A stretch of 64,000 nt of DNA from Zhongshania aquatica (GTDB taxonomy: Bacteria; Pseudomonadota; Gammaproteobacteria; Pseudomonadales; Spongiibacteraceae), in assembly GCF_027257955.1 (NCBI RefSeq), contig NZ_JANZNQ010000002.1, positions 248,001-312,000 of the forward strand, in the 5' to 3' direction. The position numbers and the translations under genes are program-made. The notes beneath the pieces were generated by a model. That model made no database searches. It was not told the DNA's origin and saw nothing but the letters and a program-made list of their open reading frames with translations. Shown here in pieces: positions 36,386 to 45,982 of the stretch. Positions within the stretch are counted from its first letter, which is position 1. The number at the start of each line of letters is the position of its first letter.

Positions 36386-37030
36386 TTACAAAGCGCAGCT
36401 CACACCTGTGCCGCCCAAACCGCAGTAGCCACCGGGATTTTTATCGAGATATTGCTGGTGGTAAGGCTCGGCATAATAGAACTCACCGGCCATCACAATC
36501 TCGGTTGTCACTTCTGGCAACCCCCCTTTGGCCAAGGCGTCTTGATACACGACTAAAGATGCCTTGGCTTTCTCTTGCTGCTCAGGCGTAGAGCAGTAAA
36601 TACCAGAGCGATACTGGGTGCCGACATCATTACCCTGCCGCATTCCCTGGGTGGGGTTGTGGCTTTCCCAAAATAGTTTAAGCAGAGTTTGAAAACTGAC
36701 TTGTCCGGGGTCAAATACCACCAGCACCACTTCGTTGTGGCCAGTCATACCCGAGCAAACTTCTTCATACGTCGGATTCGGAGTGTGCCCGCCGCTGTAA
36801 CCCACGGCGGTTGTGTAAACACCTTTCTGTTGCCAAAACTTACGCTCGGCCCCCCAAAAACAGCCCAAACCAAACACAACCTGCTCCATACCCGCTGGGA
36901 AGGGTGGCGTTAGCGAGGTTTTTAACACCGTATGCATGGCGGGTACTGCCATTTTTTCGGCGCGACCTGGCAAGGCCTGATCAGCACTCGGAATCACGGC
37001 AGGTTTGCGATAGCGATCAAAAATACTCAT
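36386..37030 (-). CDS. msrA: Peptide-methionine (S)-S-oxide reductase MsrA
   Basis: Repairs methionine-S-sulfoxide in proteins. The catalytic motif [11 protein letters not shown] sits at about residues 55-65, followed by the conserved [23 protein letters not shown], where NPTYEEVC is typical. The C-terminal [12 protein letters not shown] holds the resolving cysteines. The 214-residue length fits the long E. coli-type form. ATG 37030 has GGAG upstream. It is divergent from speD and convergent with the GNAT-nitrilase gene. Confidence 0.96.
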   Translation of the reverse strand: MSIFDRYRKPAVIPSADQALPGRAEKMAVPAMHTVLKTSLTPPFPAGMEQVVFGLGCFWGAERKFWQQKGVYTTAVGYSGGHTPNPTYEEVCSGMTGHNEVVLVVFDPGQVSFQTLLKLFWESHNPTQGMRQGNDVGTQYRSGIYCSTPEQQEKAKASLVVYQDALAKGGLPEVTTEIVMAGEFYYAEPYHQQYLDKNPGGYCGLGGTGVSCAL

Positions 37031-37244
37031 TTTTCGGGCTCCTCTGAAAACGTTCGTGGCCTAGCGCTACTATGCCCTGAATACCCCGTATGCCGCCACC
37101 CCCGCTAATCACGAAAAAACACTGATTGCTCAATGACTTTGGCATCGGCCAGCAGGGGGATTTTTCCGGGATTTTTTATTGCTATTTGGGGTGAAACACG
37201 TTTAAATCGCCGGCTCTTTAACCAACGCGGGGGATTTATGCTAA

Positions 37245-37700
37245 ATGAAAAGCTTAGATCATATGCCTTCTCTGGAGGCCGGCGCAGCCACGTGTAATCC
37301 GATTACACAATCGGACGAAAATCTAGACCACTTCATTCTTCGTGACGGCGTAGCGTACGCAGGCACACACCTTATCATCGACCTTTGGGGCGCCTCCCAT
37401 CTCGATGAGCTTCCCCGCATGGAAAAAGCGTTCATTGACTGTGTCAAAGAATGTGGTGCAACGTTGCTGCACATCCATATGCACCACTTTACCCCCAACG
37501 GTGGTATTTCAGGTGTTGCGGTGTTAGCTGAGTCTCATATTAGCGTCCACACCTGGCCAGAACGCGATTATGCTGCGTTTGATGTCTTCATGTGCGGTGA
37601 CGCCAAGCCCGAACTGGCAGTGGAAATCCTGCAAAAGGCCTTCTCCCCCTCGCGTATCGAGGTAGGTGAAAACCTGCGCGGGAGAATGGACGATGTCTGA
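37245..37700 (+). CDS. speD: S-adenosylmethionine decarboxylase proenzyme
   Basis: Makes decarboxylated SAM, the aminopropyl donor for spermidine. The 151-residue protein has the autocleavage site in [13 protein letters not shown], where cleavage before Ser creates the pyruvoyl group, and the following [11 protein letters not shown]. This is the short class 1B form. ATG 37245 has GGGGG 11 bases upstream; ATG 37260 would also be possible. The end overlaps the speE start by eight bases, so the two are translationally coupled. Confidence 0.94.
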   Translation: MKSLDHMPSLEAGAATCNPITQSDENLDHFILRDGVAYAGTHLIIDLWGASHLDELPRMEKAFIDCVKECGATLLHIHMHHFTPNGGISGVAVLAESHISVHTWPERDYAAFDVFMCGDAKPELAVEILQKAFSPSRIEVGENLRGRMDDV

Positions 37701-38541
37701 GTGGTTCGACGAAACACTCCACGACGCCTACCATCAGGGCTTTAAAGTTCGCGAGGTCTTGTTTGAAAGCAAGACTGAGCATCAGCATTTAATCATTTTT
37801 GAATCCGGCAGCTTCGGCAGAGTAATGGCGCTCGACGGCATTATTCAAACCACCGAACGCGACGAGTTCATCTACCATGAGATGCTGGCGCACACACCCT
37901 TATTTGCCCACGGCAATGCCAAAAATGTCCTTATTATTGGCGGCGGCGACGGCGGCTTATTGCGTGAAGTATTGAAACACCCCGAAGTTGAAAGCGTTGT
38001 ACAGGTTGAAATTGACCAGGCCGTGATCGACATGTGCGTACAATATTTGCCCAATCATTCTGCCGGTGCTTATGAAAATTCACGTGCGGAAATCGTGATC
38101 GGTGACGGCATTGATTTTGTTTCGCAATGCGATCGCCAGTTTGACGTTATTTTGTCTGACAGCACTGACCCGATCGGGCCAGGTGAAGTTTTATTCACAT
38201 CGCCGTTCTATCAGGGTATTCAGCGTTGCCTGAAGCCGGGCGGGATATTTGCAGCACAAAATGGCGTTGCCTTTATGCAGCCTGAAGAAGTGAGTACTAC
38301 CTATAAACGCCTGTCGCCACTATTTGCCGATACTGCGTTTTACGCAGCCGCAGTGCCAAGCTATGTGGGTGGTATTATGACCTTTGCTTGGGCCAGTGAA
38401 ACCAGTGCACCACGCGAACTCGATTTAAGTACGCTGACCAATCGCTACCTTGCCAGTGGCATCAAAACGCGTTACTACAATCCAGCCCTTCACATGGGTG
38501 CCTTCGCGCTTCCACAATACCTTGTGGACAGCTTAGGATAA
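37693..38541 (+). CDS. speE: Spermidine synthase (polyamine aminopropyltransferase)
   Basis: Transfers the aminopropyl group from decarboxylated SAM to putrescine. The 282-residue protein has the [17 protein letters not shown]-type motif at about residue 82, the [13 protein letters not shown] proton-transfer and acceptor-site segment, and an N-terminal beta-domain beginning with WFDE. ATG 37693 lies within the end of speD. Size is typical. Confidence 0.96.
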   Translation: MSEWFDETLHDAYHQGFKVREVLFESKTEHQHLIIFESGSFGRVMALDGIIQTTERDEFIYHEMLAHTPLFAHGNAKNVLIIGGGDGGLLREVLKHPEVESVVQVEIDQAVIDMCVQYLPNHSAGAYENSRAEIVIGDGIDFVSQCDRQFDVILSDSTDPIGPGEVLFTSPFYQGIQRCLKPGGIFAAQNGVAFMQPEEVSTTYKRLSPLFADTAFYAAAVPSYVGGIMTFAWASETSAPRELDLSTLTNRYLASGIKTRYYNPALHMGAFALPQYLVDSLG

Positions 38542-38543
38542 GC

Positions 38544-38581
38544 TTGAATACCAGCAAGCTCCCGAATTTGCTGGTATTCAA
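38544..38581 (+). terminator. Terminator-like hairpin after speE
   Basis: A perfect 14-base stem TTGAATACCAGCAA (38544-38557) / TTGCTGGTATTCAA (38568-38581) starts right after the speE stop. No U-tract follows, so it may instead block RNA decay. Confidence 0.55.
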
Positions 38582-38825
38582 CTGTAAACACAGTGTCGCA
38601 ACCCAGCAATATCCCCCACTATCCATTCGTCGCCCAGAGCGCTTTTTGCACCTCAATGGCTGACAGCTGTCACAGATTATTGATAGGGTAGAAAAATGAC
38701 GAGACTAAACCATAAAAAGGTTTCAAAATCAGCGCTCGCGAAAATAGCGTAAACTATCGCCAACGCGTTAACTAAGGGCCCGATAACATATCGGGAATCG
38801 CCAAACACCAACAATGGCCGTATAA

Positions 38826-41081
38826 ATGAAATTTCGTTTCCCCGTTGTCATCATTGACGAAGACTTTCGCTCAGAGAATATTTCAGGTTCAGGTATTCGT
38901 GATCTTGCCGATGCCATAAGTAAAGAAGGCATGGAAATCGTTGGCCTGACCAGCTACGGCGATTTAACTGCTTTCGCCCAACAGGCTAGCCGAGCATCTT
39001 GTTTTATTTTGTCGATAGACGATGAAGAGTTCGGTGACGGCAGTGACGAAACCGTTGGTCAAGCGCTGGAGTCCATCGCCGAGTTCATGACCGCGGTACG
39101 CCAACGCAACACTGACATCCCGGTATTCCTATATGGTGAAACACGCACCTCGCGCCACATTCCTAATGAAATATTGCGCGAACTGCACGGCTTCATTCAT
39201 ATGTTTGAAGACACCCCGGAGTTCGTTGCTAGGCACATCATCCGCGAAGCAAACAAATACCTGTCGTCGTTAGCACCACCATTTTTCAAAGCTCTGATGA
39301 ACTACGCGAGCGACAGCTCCTATTCATGGCACTGCCCCGGCCACTCCGGCGGCGTGGCATTTTTAAAGAGCCCAGTTGGGCAGATGTTCCATCAGTTCTT
39401 TGGCGAAAATTTACTGCGCGCCGACGTGTGCAACGCGGTAGAAGAGCTTGGGCAACTACTGGATCACACAGGTCCGGTCAGTGCCAGCGAAAACAATGCC
39501 GCCCGTATCTTTGGCTGTGATCATTTGTTCTTTGTTACCAACGGCACATCAACATCAAACAAAGTGGTGTGGCACTCTACCGTCGCGCCCGGCGATATCG
39601 TGGTCGTTGACCGCAACTGTCACAAATCGATTCTGCACAGCATTATTATGACCGGCGCTATACCGGTGTTCTTAATGCCAACGCGTAACCACTACGGCAT
39701 TATCGGCCCGATTCCAAAGAGCGAATTTGATCCCGCCGCGATTCGCAAAAAGATTGAAGAGCACCCGTTTGCCCGGGATGCAGTCGATAAAAAGCCGCGG
39801 ATTTTAACCATAACCCAAAGCACCTACGACGGGATTGTGTATAACGTCGAAGAGATAAAAGACATTCTCGACTCAACCATCGATACCCTGCATTTCGATG
39901 AAGCGTGGTTGCCACACGCAGCCTTCCATACCTTCTATCACAATATGCACGCAATTGGTTCTGGTCGTCCGCGCTCAGACGACACGCTAGTATTCGCAAC
40001 GCAATCGACTCACAAATTATTAGCTGGGTTGTCGCAGGCGTCGCAAATTCTGGTACAGGACGGCACCCAAAGAAAGCTAGATACCCACAGGTTTAACGAA
40101 TCTTACCTCATGCATTCATCTACCAGCCCTCAGTACGCGATTATCGCGTCCTGTGACGTGGCTGCGGCGATGATGGACCCACCAGGCGGCACAGCACTAG
40201 TAGAAGAGTCTATTCTTGAGGCCTTGGACTTCCGTCGCGCAATGCGCAAAGTTGATGCCGACTATGGTGACGATTGGTGGTTCCGCGTGTGGGGACCAGA
40301 AACACTGGCAGAAGAAGGTATTGGCGATCGTGACGACTGGGTCATTCACTCAGACGACAGCTGGCACGGATTTGGTGAAATTGAATCGGGCTTCAATATG
40401 CTCGACCCCATTAAAGCCACCATCATCACGCCAGGCTTGGATGTCGACGGAAACTTTGACGACATCGGTATTCCAGCCTCAATTGTCAGTAAGTACCTAG
40501 CAGAACACGGTATCATTATTGAGAAAACGGGCATGTATTCGTTCTTTATCATGTTCACCATCGGCATCACGAAAGGCCGCTGGAATTCGATGGTAACCGA
40601 ACTACAACAGTTTAAAGATGACTACGATCAAAACTTACCGCTGTGGCGGGTAATGCCGCAATTTGCAGAAAAATACCCACTGTACGACAAAGTTGGCTTG
40701 CGCGACCTATGTAGCAATATCCACAATGTGTATAAAGAATACGATCTCGCTCGCATCACTACCGAGATGTATTTGTCTGAAATGGAGGCCGCAATGATTC
40801 CGGCCGACGCATGGTCGAAAATGGCTCACAGACAAGTTGAGCGCGTGGCGATTGATGAACTGGAAGGACGGATCACGGCAATGCTAGTGACACCCTATCC
40901 GCCGGGTATTCCATTATTAATCCCAGGCGAACGGTTTAACAAAACCATCGTTCGGTATTTACAATTTGTACGCGACTTTAACTCTCGCTTCCCAGGCTTC
41001 GAAACAGACTGCCATGGCTTGGTAAAAGAACGGATAAATGGGATTGATCACTACTTTGTAGATGCAGTAATTGATAGCTAA
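38826..41081 (+). CDS. Orn/Lys/Arg decarboxylase (AdiA-like)
   Basis: A PLP fold-type I decarboxylase of 751 residues with an N-terminal response-regulator-like wing domain (about 1-140). The PLP-binding lysine is in QSTHKLLAGLSQAS, and the core has CPGHSGGVAFLKSP and LHFDEAWLPHA. STSPQYAIIASCDVAAAMMD and WWFRVWGPE in particular resemble biodegradative arginine decarboxylase AdiA. Lysine- and ornithine-specific members share most of these blocks. Its position 284 bases after speE suggests that it supplies agmatine or putrescine to the spermidine pathway. Arginine as substrate is most likely; ornithine cannot be excluded. Confidence 0.9.
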   Translation: MKFRFPVVIIDEDFRSENISGSGIRDLADAISKEGMEIVGLTSYGDLTAFAQQASRASCFILSIDDEEFGDGSDETVGQALESIAEFMTAVRQRNTDIPVFLYGETRTSRHIPNEILRELHGFIHMFEDTPEFVARHIIREANKYLSSLAPPFFKALMNYASDSSYSWHCPGHSGGVAFLKSPVGQMFHQFFGENLLRADVCNAVEELGQLLDHTGPVSASENNAARIFGCDHLFFVTNGTSTSNKVVWHSTVAPGDIVVVDRNCHKSILHSIIMTGAIPVFLMPTRNHYGIIGPIPKSEFDPAAIRKKIEEHPFARDAVDKKPRILTITQSTYDGIVYNVEEIKDILDSTIDTLHFDEAWLPHAAFHTFYHNMHAIGSGRPRSDDTLVFATQSTHKLLAGLSQASQILVQDGTQRKLDTHRFNESYLMHSSTSPQYAIIASCDVAAAMMDPPGGTALVEESILEALDFRRAMRKVDADYGDDWWFRVWGPETLAEEGIGDRDDWVIHSDDSWHGFGEIESGFNMLDPIKATIITPGLDVDGNFDDIGIPASIVSKYLAEHGIIIEKTGMYSFFIMFTIGITKGRWNSMVTELQQFKDDYDQNLPLWRVMPQFAEKYPLYDKVGLRDLCSNIHNVYKEYDLARITTEMYLSEMEAAMIPADAWSKMAHRQVERVAIDELEGRITAMLVTPYPPGIPLLIPGERFNKTIVRYLQFVRDFNSRFPGFETDCHGLVKERINGIDHYFVDAVIDS

Positions 41082-41115
41082 CTAATACGTACTGCATTAT
41101 TAAACAGAGACTATT

Positions 41116-41149
41116 AGGCCAGCGAGCATAAACGTGCGCTGGCCTTTTT
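41116..41149 (+). terminator. Intrinsic terminator after the decarboxylase gene
   Basis: Stem AGGCCAGCG (41116-41124) / CGCTGGCCT (41137-41145) with an inner GCA/TGC pairing and five T at 41145-41149. Confidence 0.9.
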
Positions 41150-41503
41150 ATTGCAAATAATGTCTTGAAACAAAAGTGTCGCAAGCAACGACAAGCGTGC
41201 GCAGAAAAATTTACAAAACGCCACTTAATGAGTCCGTTTTCAGAGTAACAAAAATGTCACAAAGAGTAGCAACTGACAGTTAACCGAAATCACCATGCCA
41301 AAAACCGTCAAAATTACCCCCTTTTATAGAAACCTGTGATACAGATCTCAAAACTACCCAAGAACCATGCATAGTATTCACGCCATACGCACTTATACTT
41401 ACCTCGCAGCAAAACTATAATACTGCGTTAGCATACGCATCTGCGCCGAACTGACTCCAAGTACGATTTAACGGATTGGAATTGGAATTATCGACTAATT
41501 AGG
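41150..41503 (+). promoter_or_regulatory. Long upstream region of the repeat protein gene
   Basis: No gene is seen in these 354 bases. A perfect TATAAT at 41416-41421 is a candidate -10; the best -35 at the 17-base spacing (41393-41398) is poor, so an activator may be needed. That would give an mRNA leader of about 75 bases. AGG directly precedes ATG 41504. Confidence 0.4.
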
Positions 41504-44197
41504 ATGAACAGTATTATGTTTTTAAAACCGCCATCAAGCCTTGCATCTGCCATCATTTTATCCACCGCAGCGAGCCTCTCACTCACCTCCGCCGCCAATG
41601 CACAAGACGTTACTAGAATTCTCAATATAGGCGCCTTACTGGCACCCAAAAGCGCCCAAGGTGTAGCTAATAGCAAGTCGATTCTAGCCCCCATCACCAA
41701 ACCTCTCGGTGACTCACTTGCGCCTTTAGTTGATGCCGTAGACATTGCGCTCGACCCACTGACAGACCCTATCGACGACCAGCTCGGCGCCCCATTACTT
41801 GGTGCACTAGCGCCAATTACAGATCCACTACTCGACGCTCTTCAGCCGGTAACCGATCCCGTTGATGGCATCATTGCTGATCTAACAGGTGGCAGCGTAA
41901 GCGACGCACTGAGCAATATAGATAAAAATGTGGCTGACGGAGATGGCATTGTTAACGATCTACTCGGCGGACCACAGGTTCCCGGCAGCGGCACAGAGGC
42001 TGGCGAGGTGTCGCCACTCGGTTCGATCAGCGCTGCTTTGGGTGCATCACTCGAACCTCTTATCAACGCCATTGATCTCGGTCTAGACCCACTTACCGAC
42101 GTCGTTGACGATCAATTACTAGAACCAGTTCTCGACGCACTAGCACCGGTATCCGACCCTTTGCTTAAGGCTATTGAGCCTGTCACGGACCCAGTAGACG
42201 GCCTAGTAGCCGACTTGACCGGTGGCAGCCTTGAGGACGCCCTAACAAATATTGACGACAATACTGCAGACGGAAACGGTGTCGTAAACGACCTTCTCGG
42301 TGGCGAAATAGCCAACACCGCTAGCGGCACCGAAGCGGGAGAGGCATCGATCTTGGCCCCGATATCCGAACCACTCGGCCAGTCCTTAGACAACCTTATT
42401 ACAGCTGTAGACACCGCATTAGACCCGATTACAAACGCGGTCGATGATCAGCTTGGCGCGCCACTATTAGATGCCTTGGCGCCTGCCGTCGATCCACTAC
42501 TGGATGCCGTACAACCTGTCACCGATCCAGTGGATGGCTTAATCGCAGACTTAACTGGCGGTAGTGTTGAAGATGCCCTGACGAATAGCGACGACAACAC
42601 CGCTGACGGCGACGGCATTGTTAACGACTTACTTGGCGGCAACAGCGCGTCATCAGCAGGCGATGGCAGCGAAACCTCGCCTCTCGGCCCAATTTCCACC
42701 TCCCTTGGTGAAGGCTTAGCCACATTAATCGACGCTATCGACACTGGCCTAGACCCGTTGACTGACGTGGTTGACGATGAGCTATTAGAGCCAGTTCTTG
42801 AGCAACTAACACCGGTTACCGAGCCCGTATTAGCCGCACTTGAGCCCGTTACCAGTCCTGTTGATGCGCTAGTGTTCGACCTAACCGGCGGCAGCTTAGA
42901 AGACGCCCTCACCAACAACGATGACAATACCACGGACGGAAATGGCCTCGTCAATGACCTACTTGGCGGCGGCAGTGAAAACACCGACAGTGGCAGCGAA
43001 GCCGGAGAGAGCTCTGCCTTGGCCCCCATTACTGGCCCCTTAGGCGACTCAATCAACAATCTGGTCACAGCCCTAGATACAGCACTTGACCCTATTACTG
43101 ATGCAGTTGACGATCAAGTTGGGGAGCCATTATTAGATGCCTTAGCACCAGCAGTAGATCCGTTACTAGATGCTGTACAACCAGTAACCGACCCTGTCGA
43201 TGGCATTGTTGCGGATGCTACCGGCGGCAGTCTTGAGGACGCGCTGACGAATACCGACGACAACACCGCTGACGGTGATGGCATTGTCAATGATTTGCTC
43301 GCCGGCAACAGTGGGGATACCGGTGAAACATCGCCACTTGAACTAGTAACCGAGCTCGCAGGTGATGCACTCGCTCCATTAATTGACTCACTAGACGAAG
43401 GCCTAAACCCATTAACCGATGTGGTTGATAGCCAACTGGGCGAAGAGCTAATCGCTGCGCTATCACCTGCAGTAGATCCAATCTTGTCGATGGCAGCGCC
43501 TATCACCGATCCACTGGATGGCGCGGTAGCCGACCTCACTGGCGGTAGCTTGGAAGACGCACTAACCAACAACGACACCAACACCAGTGACGGCAACGGT
43601 ATTGTGAATGACACACTCGGTGGCGGCGTGAATGGAAACGGCAGTTTAGGCGGCGGCCTAGGGAATGGCCCCTTCGATCAACCAGCACTGATTGCACTGC
43701 TAGATCGCGACCTGATGGCGAGCAACCCCAACAGCGGCCAAGGTAGCTGCGCAGATCAGGACGCCGATGGTGTGTGTGACGAGCAAGATGAATGCCCTGA
43801 AACACCCATTGGCAAAGCAGTACTTGCCAACGGGTGTCACCTCAGTGAAGCTGCACCGCTGCGTTTGGATGGTGTTTTCTTTGAGTTTAACAGTGCTACG
43901 CTAACTGCAAACGCCACCAGAATTCTCGATCAAGCCGCTGCGGTAATCCAACAATCTGACGCTAAAATGATCGAAGTAGCTGGCCATACCGATGACAAAG
44001 GCAGCGACATGTACAACCTAAACTTATCGCAAAACCGCGCGCAATCAGTAAAGCGTTACCTGACCGACCATGGCGTAGAAAGCGATCGCCTAAGTGCTCA
44101 GGGTTACGGCGAAAGCAAACCCATTGCCGACAATCTTAGCGATGCAGGCCGTGCAGAAAATCGCCGCGTCGAACTGTCAATAATCAACGCCGAGTAA
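41504..44197 (+). CDS. Secreted six-repeat acidic protein with C-terminal OmpA domain
   Basis: The 897-residue protein has a signal peptide (about 1-34, ending ANAQD), six acidic repeats of about 97 residues (60-707), a short Gly/Asn-rich spacer, a thrombospondin-type-3-like Ca motif with Cys residues (DQDADGVCDEQDECPE, about 751-766), and an OmpA peptidoglycan-binding domain (about 787-895; FFEFNSATLTANA, VAGHTDDKGSD, LSQNRAQSVKRYL). Each repeat reads roughly LDPLTDxVDDQL...PVTDPVDG...DLTGGSLEDALTN...NDLLGG. The start could also be ATG 41516. It is followed after 65 bases by a TpsB-like transporter gene. Probable location is periplasm or outer-membrane surface, tethered to peptidoglycan; function unknown. 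Confidence 0.85.
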   Translation: MNSIMFLKPPSSLASAIILSTAASLSLTSAANAQDVTRILNIGALLAPKSAQGVANSKSILAPITKPLGDSLAPLVDAVDIALDPLTDPIDDQLGAPLLGALAPITDPLLDALQPVTDPVDGIIADLTGGSVSDALSNIDKNVADGDGIVNDLLGGPQVPGSGTEAGEVSPLGSISAALGASLEPLINAIDLGLDPLTDVVDDQLLEPVLDALAPVSDPLLKAIEPVTDPVDGLVADLTGGSLEDALTNIDDNTADGNGVVNDLLGGEIANTASGTEAGEASILAPISEPLGQSLDNLITAVDTALDPITNAVDDQLGAPLLDALAPAVDPLLDAVQPVTDPVDGLIADLTGGSVEDALTNSDDNTADGDGIVNDLLGGNSASSAGDGSETSPLGPISTSLGEGLATLIDAIDTGLDPLTDVVDDELLEPVLEQLTPVTEPVLAALEPVTSPVDALVFDLTGGSLEDALTNNDDNTTDGNGLVNDLLGGGSENTDSGSEAGESSALAPITGPLGDSINNLVTALDTALDPITDAVDDQVGEPLLDALAPAVDPLLDAVQPVTDPVDGIVADATGGSLEDALTNTDDNTADGDGIVNDLLAGNSGDTGETSPLELVTELAGDALAPLIDSLDEGLNPLTDVVDSQLGEELIAALSPAVDPILSMAAPITDPLDGAVADLTGGSLEDALTNNDTNTSDGNGIVNDTLGGGVNGNGSLGGGLGNGPFDQPALIALLDRDLMASNPNSGQGSCADQDADGVCDEQDECPETPIGKAVLANGCHLSEAAPLRLDGVFFEFNSATLTANATRILDQAAAVIQQSDAKMIEVAGHTDDKGSDMYNLNLSQNRAQSVKRYLTDHGVESDRLSAQGYGESKPIADNLSDAGRAENRRVELSIINAE
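41681..43624 (+). repeat. Six tandem in-frame ~97-codon repeats in A-B alternation
   Basis: Units lie at about 41681-41971, 42014-42304, 42350-42640, 42680-42970, 43016-43303 and 43334-43624, separated by linkers of about 10-15 codons. Units 1, 3 and 5 share openings such as LAPI...PLGxS and DDQLGxPLLDALAP. Units 2, 4 and 6 share openings such as PLGxI and DPLTDVVDxxL. The true period is therefore a two-unit block of about 670 bases repeated three times. Unit 6 is the most diverged of the B type. Confidence 0.88.
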
Positions 44198-44262
44198 CCA
44201 CAACACCTGCGGCCCGTCACAAGGCGGGCTAATGAATTCTTTTACTTTTTAGGGAGAGTACC

Positions 44263-45936
44263 ATGGCAATCGATTTGCCCCCGGTAATACCACCACAGTT
44301 AGCAACCCCCGCACAGGTCAGCGCGTACAGCGCAGTCTCTGCCACCGAGATCTCAGCTACCATCAACGGCACCAATGTGCGGGTCTTAGGGAACCGCTAC
44401 CTATCAGACAGCGATGTTAAAGGCGTTCTTAGCGCCGCCAAAACGCCAGCCGAAGGTATCATCAATCTGACCAAACGCTACTACCAAAGCGGCCACTTGC
44501 TCGTCAGAGTGCGCTATGCCCGAGAAGGCAACGACGTGGTGGTGTTTGTCGAACAACTCACCTTGTCAGAAATTAAAGCAGATGCGGATATTCTTCCCTA
44601 CTTTGACGGCCTTAACGGCGACACCGATTTAAGTTTTTCCGAATTTGATAAAGCCCGCATCCTAGCGAACCTAAAAGCAGAGCGCGGCGGTTACGAATAC
44701 AGCATGTCATACGAAGAAACCGGCACCAATGCGGTTGCTTTGGTCATGACAAAAACCGCTGTCGAAAAATACGACAGCACAGACCTTATTTTAGAGGCAA
44801 ACAACAAAGGCAGCCGTTTCCTTGGCCGCTATTTCGGCTTAGCCGGTGTTAAACACCGCTTTGAAAGTGGCACAGAGCTGTCTCTTGCCTACCAAACTGC
44901 GTTTACAGACTTAGGCGAATCCCGCGACGGTGAAGACCTCGATCAATTCAGTCTCTCCATTGATCACCCCTTTGTTAGCGGCCTATACGGCATCGACTTG
45001 TCGTATGTTGAATACAGCCGCGACCCTAAATTTGCTCAAACTCGGCAGGGATTATGTTTGCTGGGCTTACTAGACTGTGGCACCACGACCACGATCACGA
45101 CAGTAAATCTTGATGCGGAAATTCTCCAAGCCGCGTTCCACGGCGAACAAATTCTGTTCAGCAACGTCGAGTCACGTATCTCTTTAACTGAGAAGCTTAC
45201 CCATACTGACTCCACCCTAGAACAGGCAGGAACCAAAGGAAAATTACTTGAGGAAACCTATCAGGTCATCGACATTGGACTTAAATATCAAAAAACGCAG
45301 TACAAAACCGAGGAATTGCCCGCGGCACAACTCTATGTCGGCCTGAACTTTTTAGCCGGTTATGGCGACGGTGGCACGCTGGACAATTACGACGAATACC
45401 AGGCCGCCTACAAAACTCAATTTCCTGGCACGGCTGTCCCAGATGTAGTTCCGGCAGCACGTACGGCGGAATTCCTCGCCCTGTTACCCAACGCGCGGTA
45501 TATGGTTGGTATTGCAGATGACACCGTTCTGTCGTTTTCTGCCAATGGCCAATTTGCCGATGAGCAGCTGCCACAGCAGCAGCAATATGTATTGGGTGGC
45601 ATGAACACCCTAAGCGCTTACTTACCCGGCGTTTTAATCGGTGATCAAGGCTACTACGTAGATGCCAGTCTGGAGAAAACCTTTACGTTTAACGACTTTA
45701 AAATTTCACCGTCTGCGTTTATCGAGTACGGTGCTGCGTGGTTTAACAATACCAATAGTGAGCTGGGAGATGTTCAAAGCATCGCCGATGCCGGTGTTAA
45801 GTTAAGAATAGAATTTAGCGACTACCTATTCACAGAGTTTGTTGCCGCCCTGCCTGTTTACGACGATGTGGCTAATAGCGACGAACTAGATGCTTTAGAG
45901 GCAGACTTCTTCTGGCGCATTCGCTTTACCTTTTAA
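44263..45936 (+). CDS. ShlB/TpsB-like POTRA-barrel outer-membrane transporter
   Basis: The 557-residue protein has a POTRA domain at about 25-110 (RVLGNRYLSDSDVKGVL; YYQSGHLLVRVRYAREGNDVVVFVEQ) and a C-terminal barrel with a TpsB-type QQQQYVLGGMNTLSAYLPGVLIGDQGYYVDASLEK and a terminal F (FFWRIRFTF). This is the two-partner-secretion transporter family. ATG 44263 has AGGGAGAG upstream. The in-frame TGA at about 44232 blocks any extension, and the N-terminus MAIDLPPVIPPQLATP is not a signal peptide. The partner substrate is presumably the repeat protein upstream. Either an unusual targeting route or a degraded start is implied. Confidence 0.85.
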   Translation: MAIDLPPVIPPQLATPAQVSAYSAVSATEISATINGTNVRVLGNRYLSDSDVKGVLSAAKTPAEGIINLTKRYYQSGHLLVRVRYAREGNDVVVFVEQLTLSEIKADADILPYFDGLNGDTDLSFSEFDKARILANLKAERGGYEYSMSYEETGTNAVALVMTKTAVEKYDSTDLILEANNKGSRFLGRYFGLAGVKHRFESGTELSLAYQTAFTDLGESRDGEDLDQFSLSIDHPFVSGLYGIDLSYVEYSRDPKFAQTRQGLCLLGLLDCGTTTTITTVNLDAEILQAAFHGEQILFSNVESRISLTEKLTHTDSTLEQAGTKGKLLEETYQVIDIGLKYQKTQYKTEELPAAQLYVGLNFLAGYGDGGTLDNYDEYQAAYKTQFPGTAVPDVVPAARTAEFLALLPNARYMVGIADDTVLSFSANGQFADEQLPQQQQYVLGGMNTLSAYLPGVLIGDQGYYVDASLEKTFTFNDFKISPSAFIEYGAAWFNNTNSELGDVQSIADAGVKLRIEFSDYLFTEFVAALPVYDDVANSDELDALEADFFWRIRFTF

Positions 45937-45944
45937 AGACGCAC

Positions 45945-45982
45945 CCAAGCAATATTCGGCACGATTGCCGAGTATTGCTTGG
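45945..45982 (+). terminator. Intrinsic terminator-like hairpin after the TpsB-like gene
   Basis: A 16-base stem CCAAGCAATATTCGGC (45945-45960) / GCCGAGTATTGCTTGG (45967-45982) with one G-U pair and a six-base loop begins 9 bases after the stop. The T-tract is short (ATTTGG). Confidence 0.75.

Noticed and set aside
42448-43614. Long minus-strand frames (up to 206 codons) opposite the repeat gene
   Set aside because: They arise from the repeated composition of the plus-strand gene. They are low-complexity Ser/Pro/Thr proteins without ribosome sites or family resemblance.
41681-43624. Regular repeats as a CRISPR-like or satellite array
   Set aside because: The period is about 330 bases, always in frame, and the changes are mostly third-position and conservative; it is a coding repeat.
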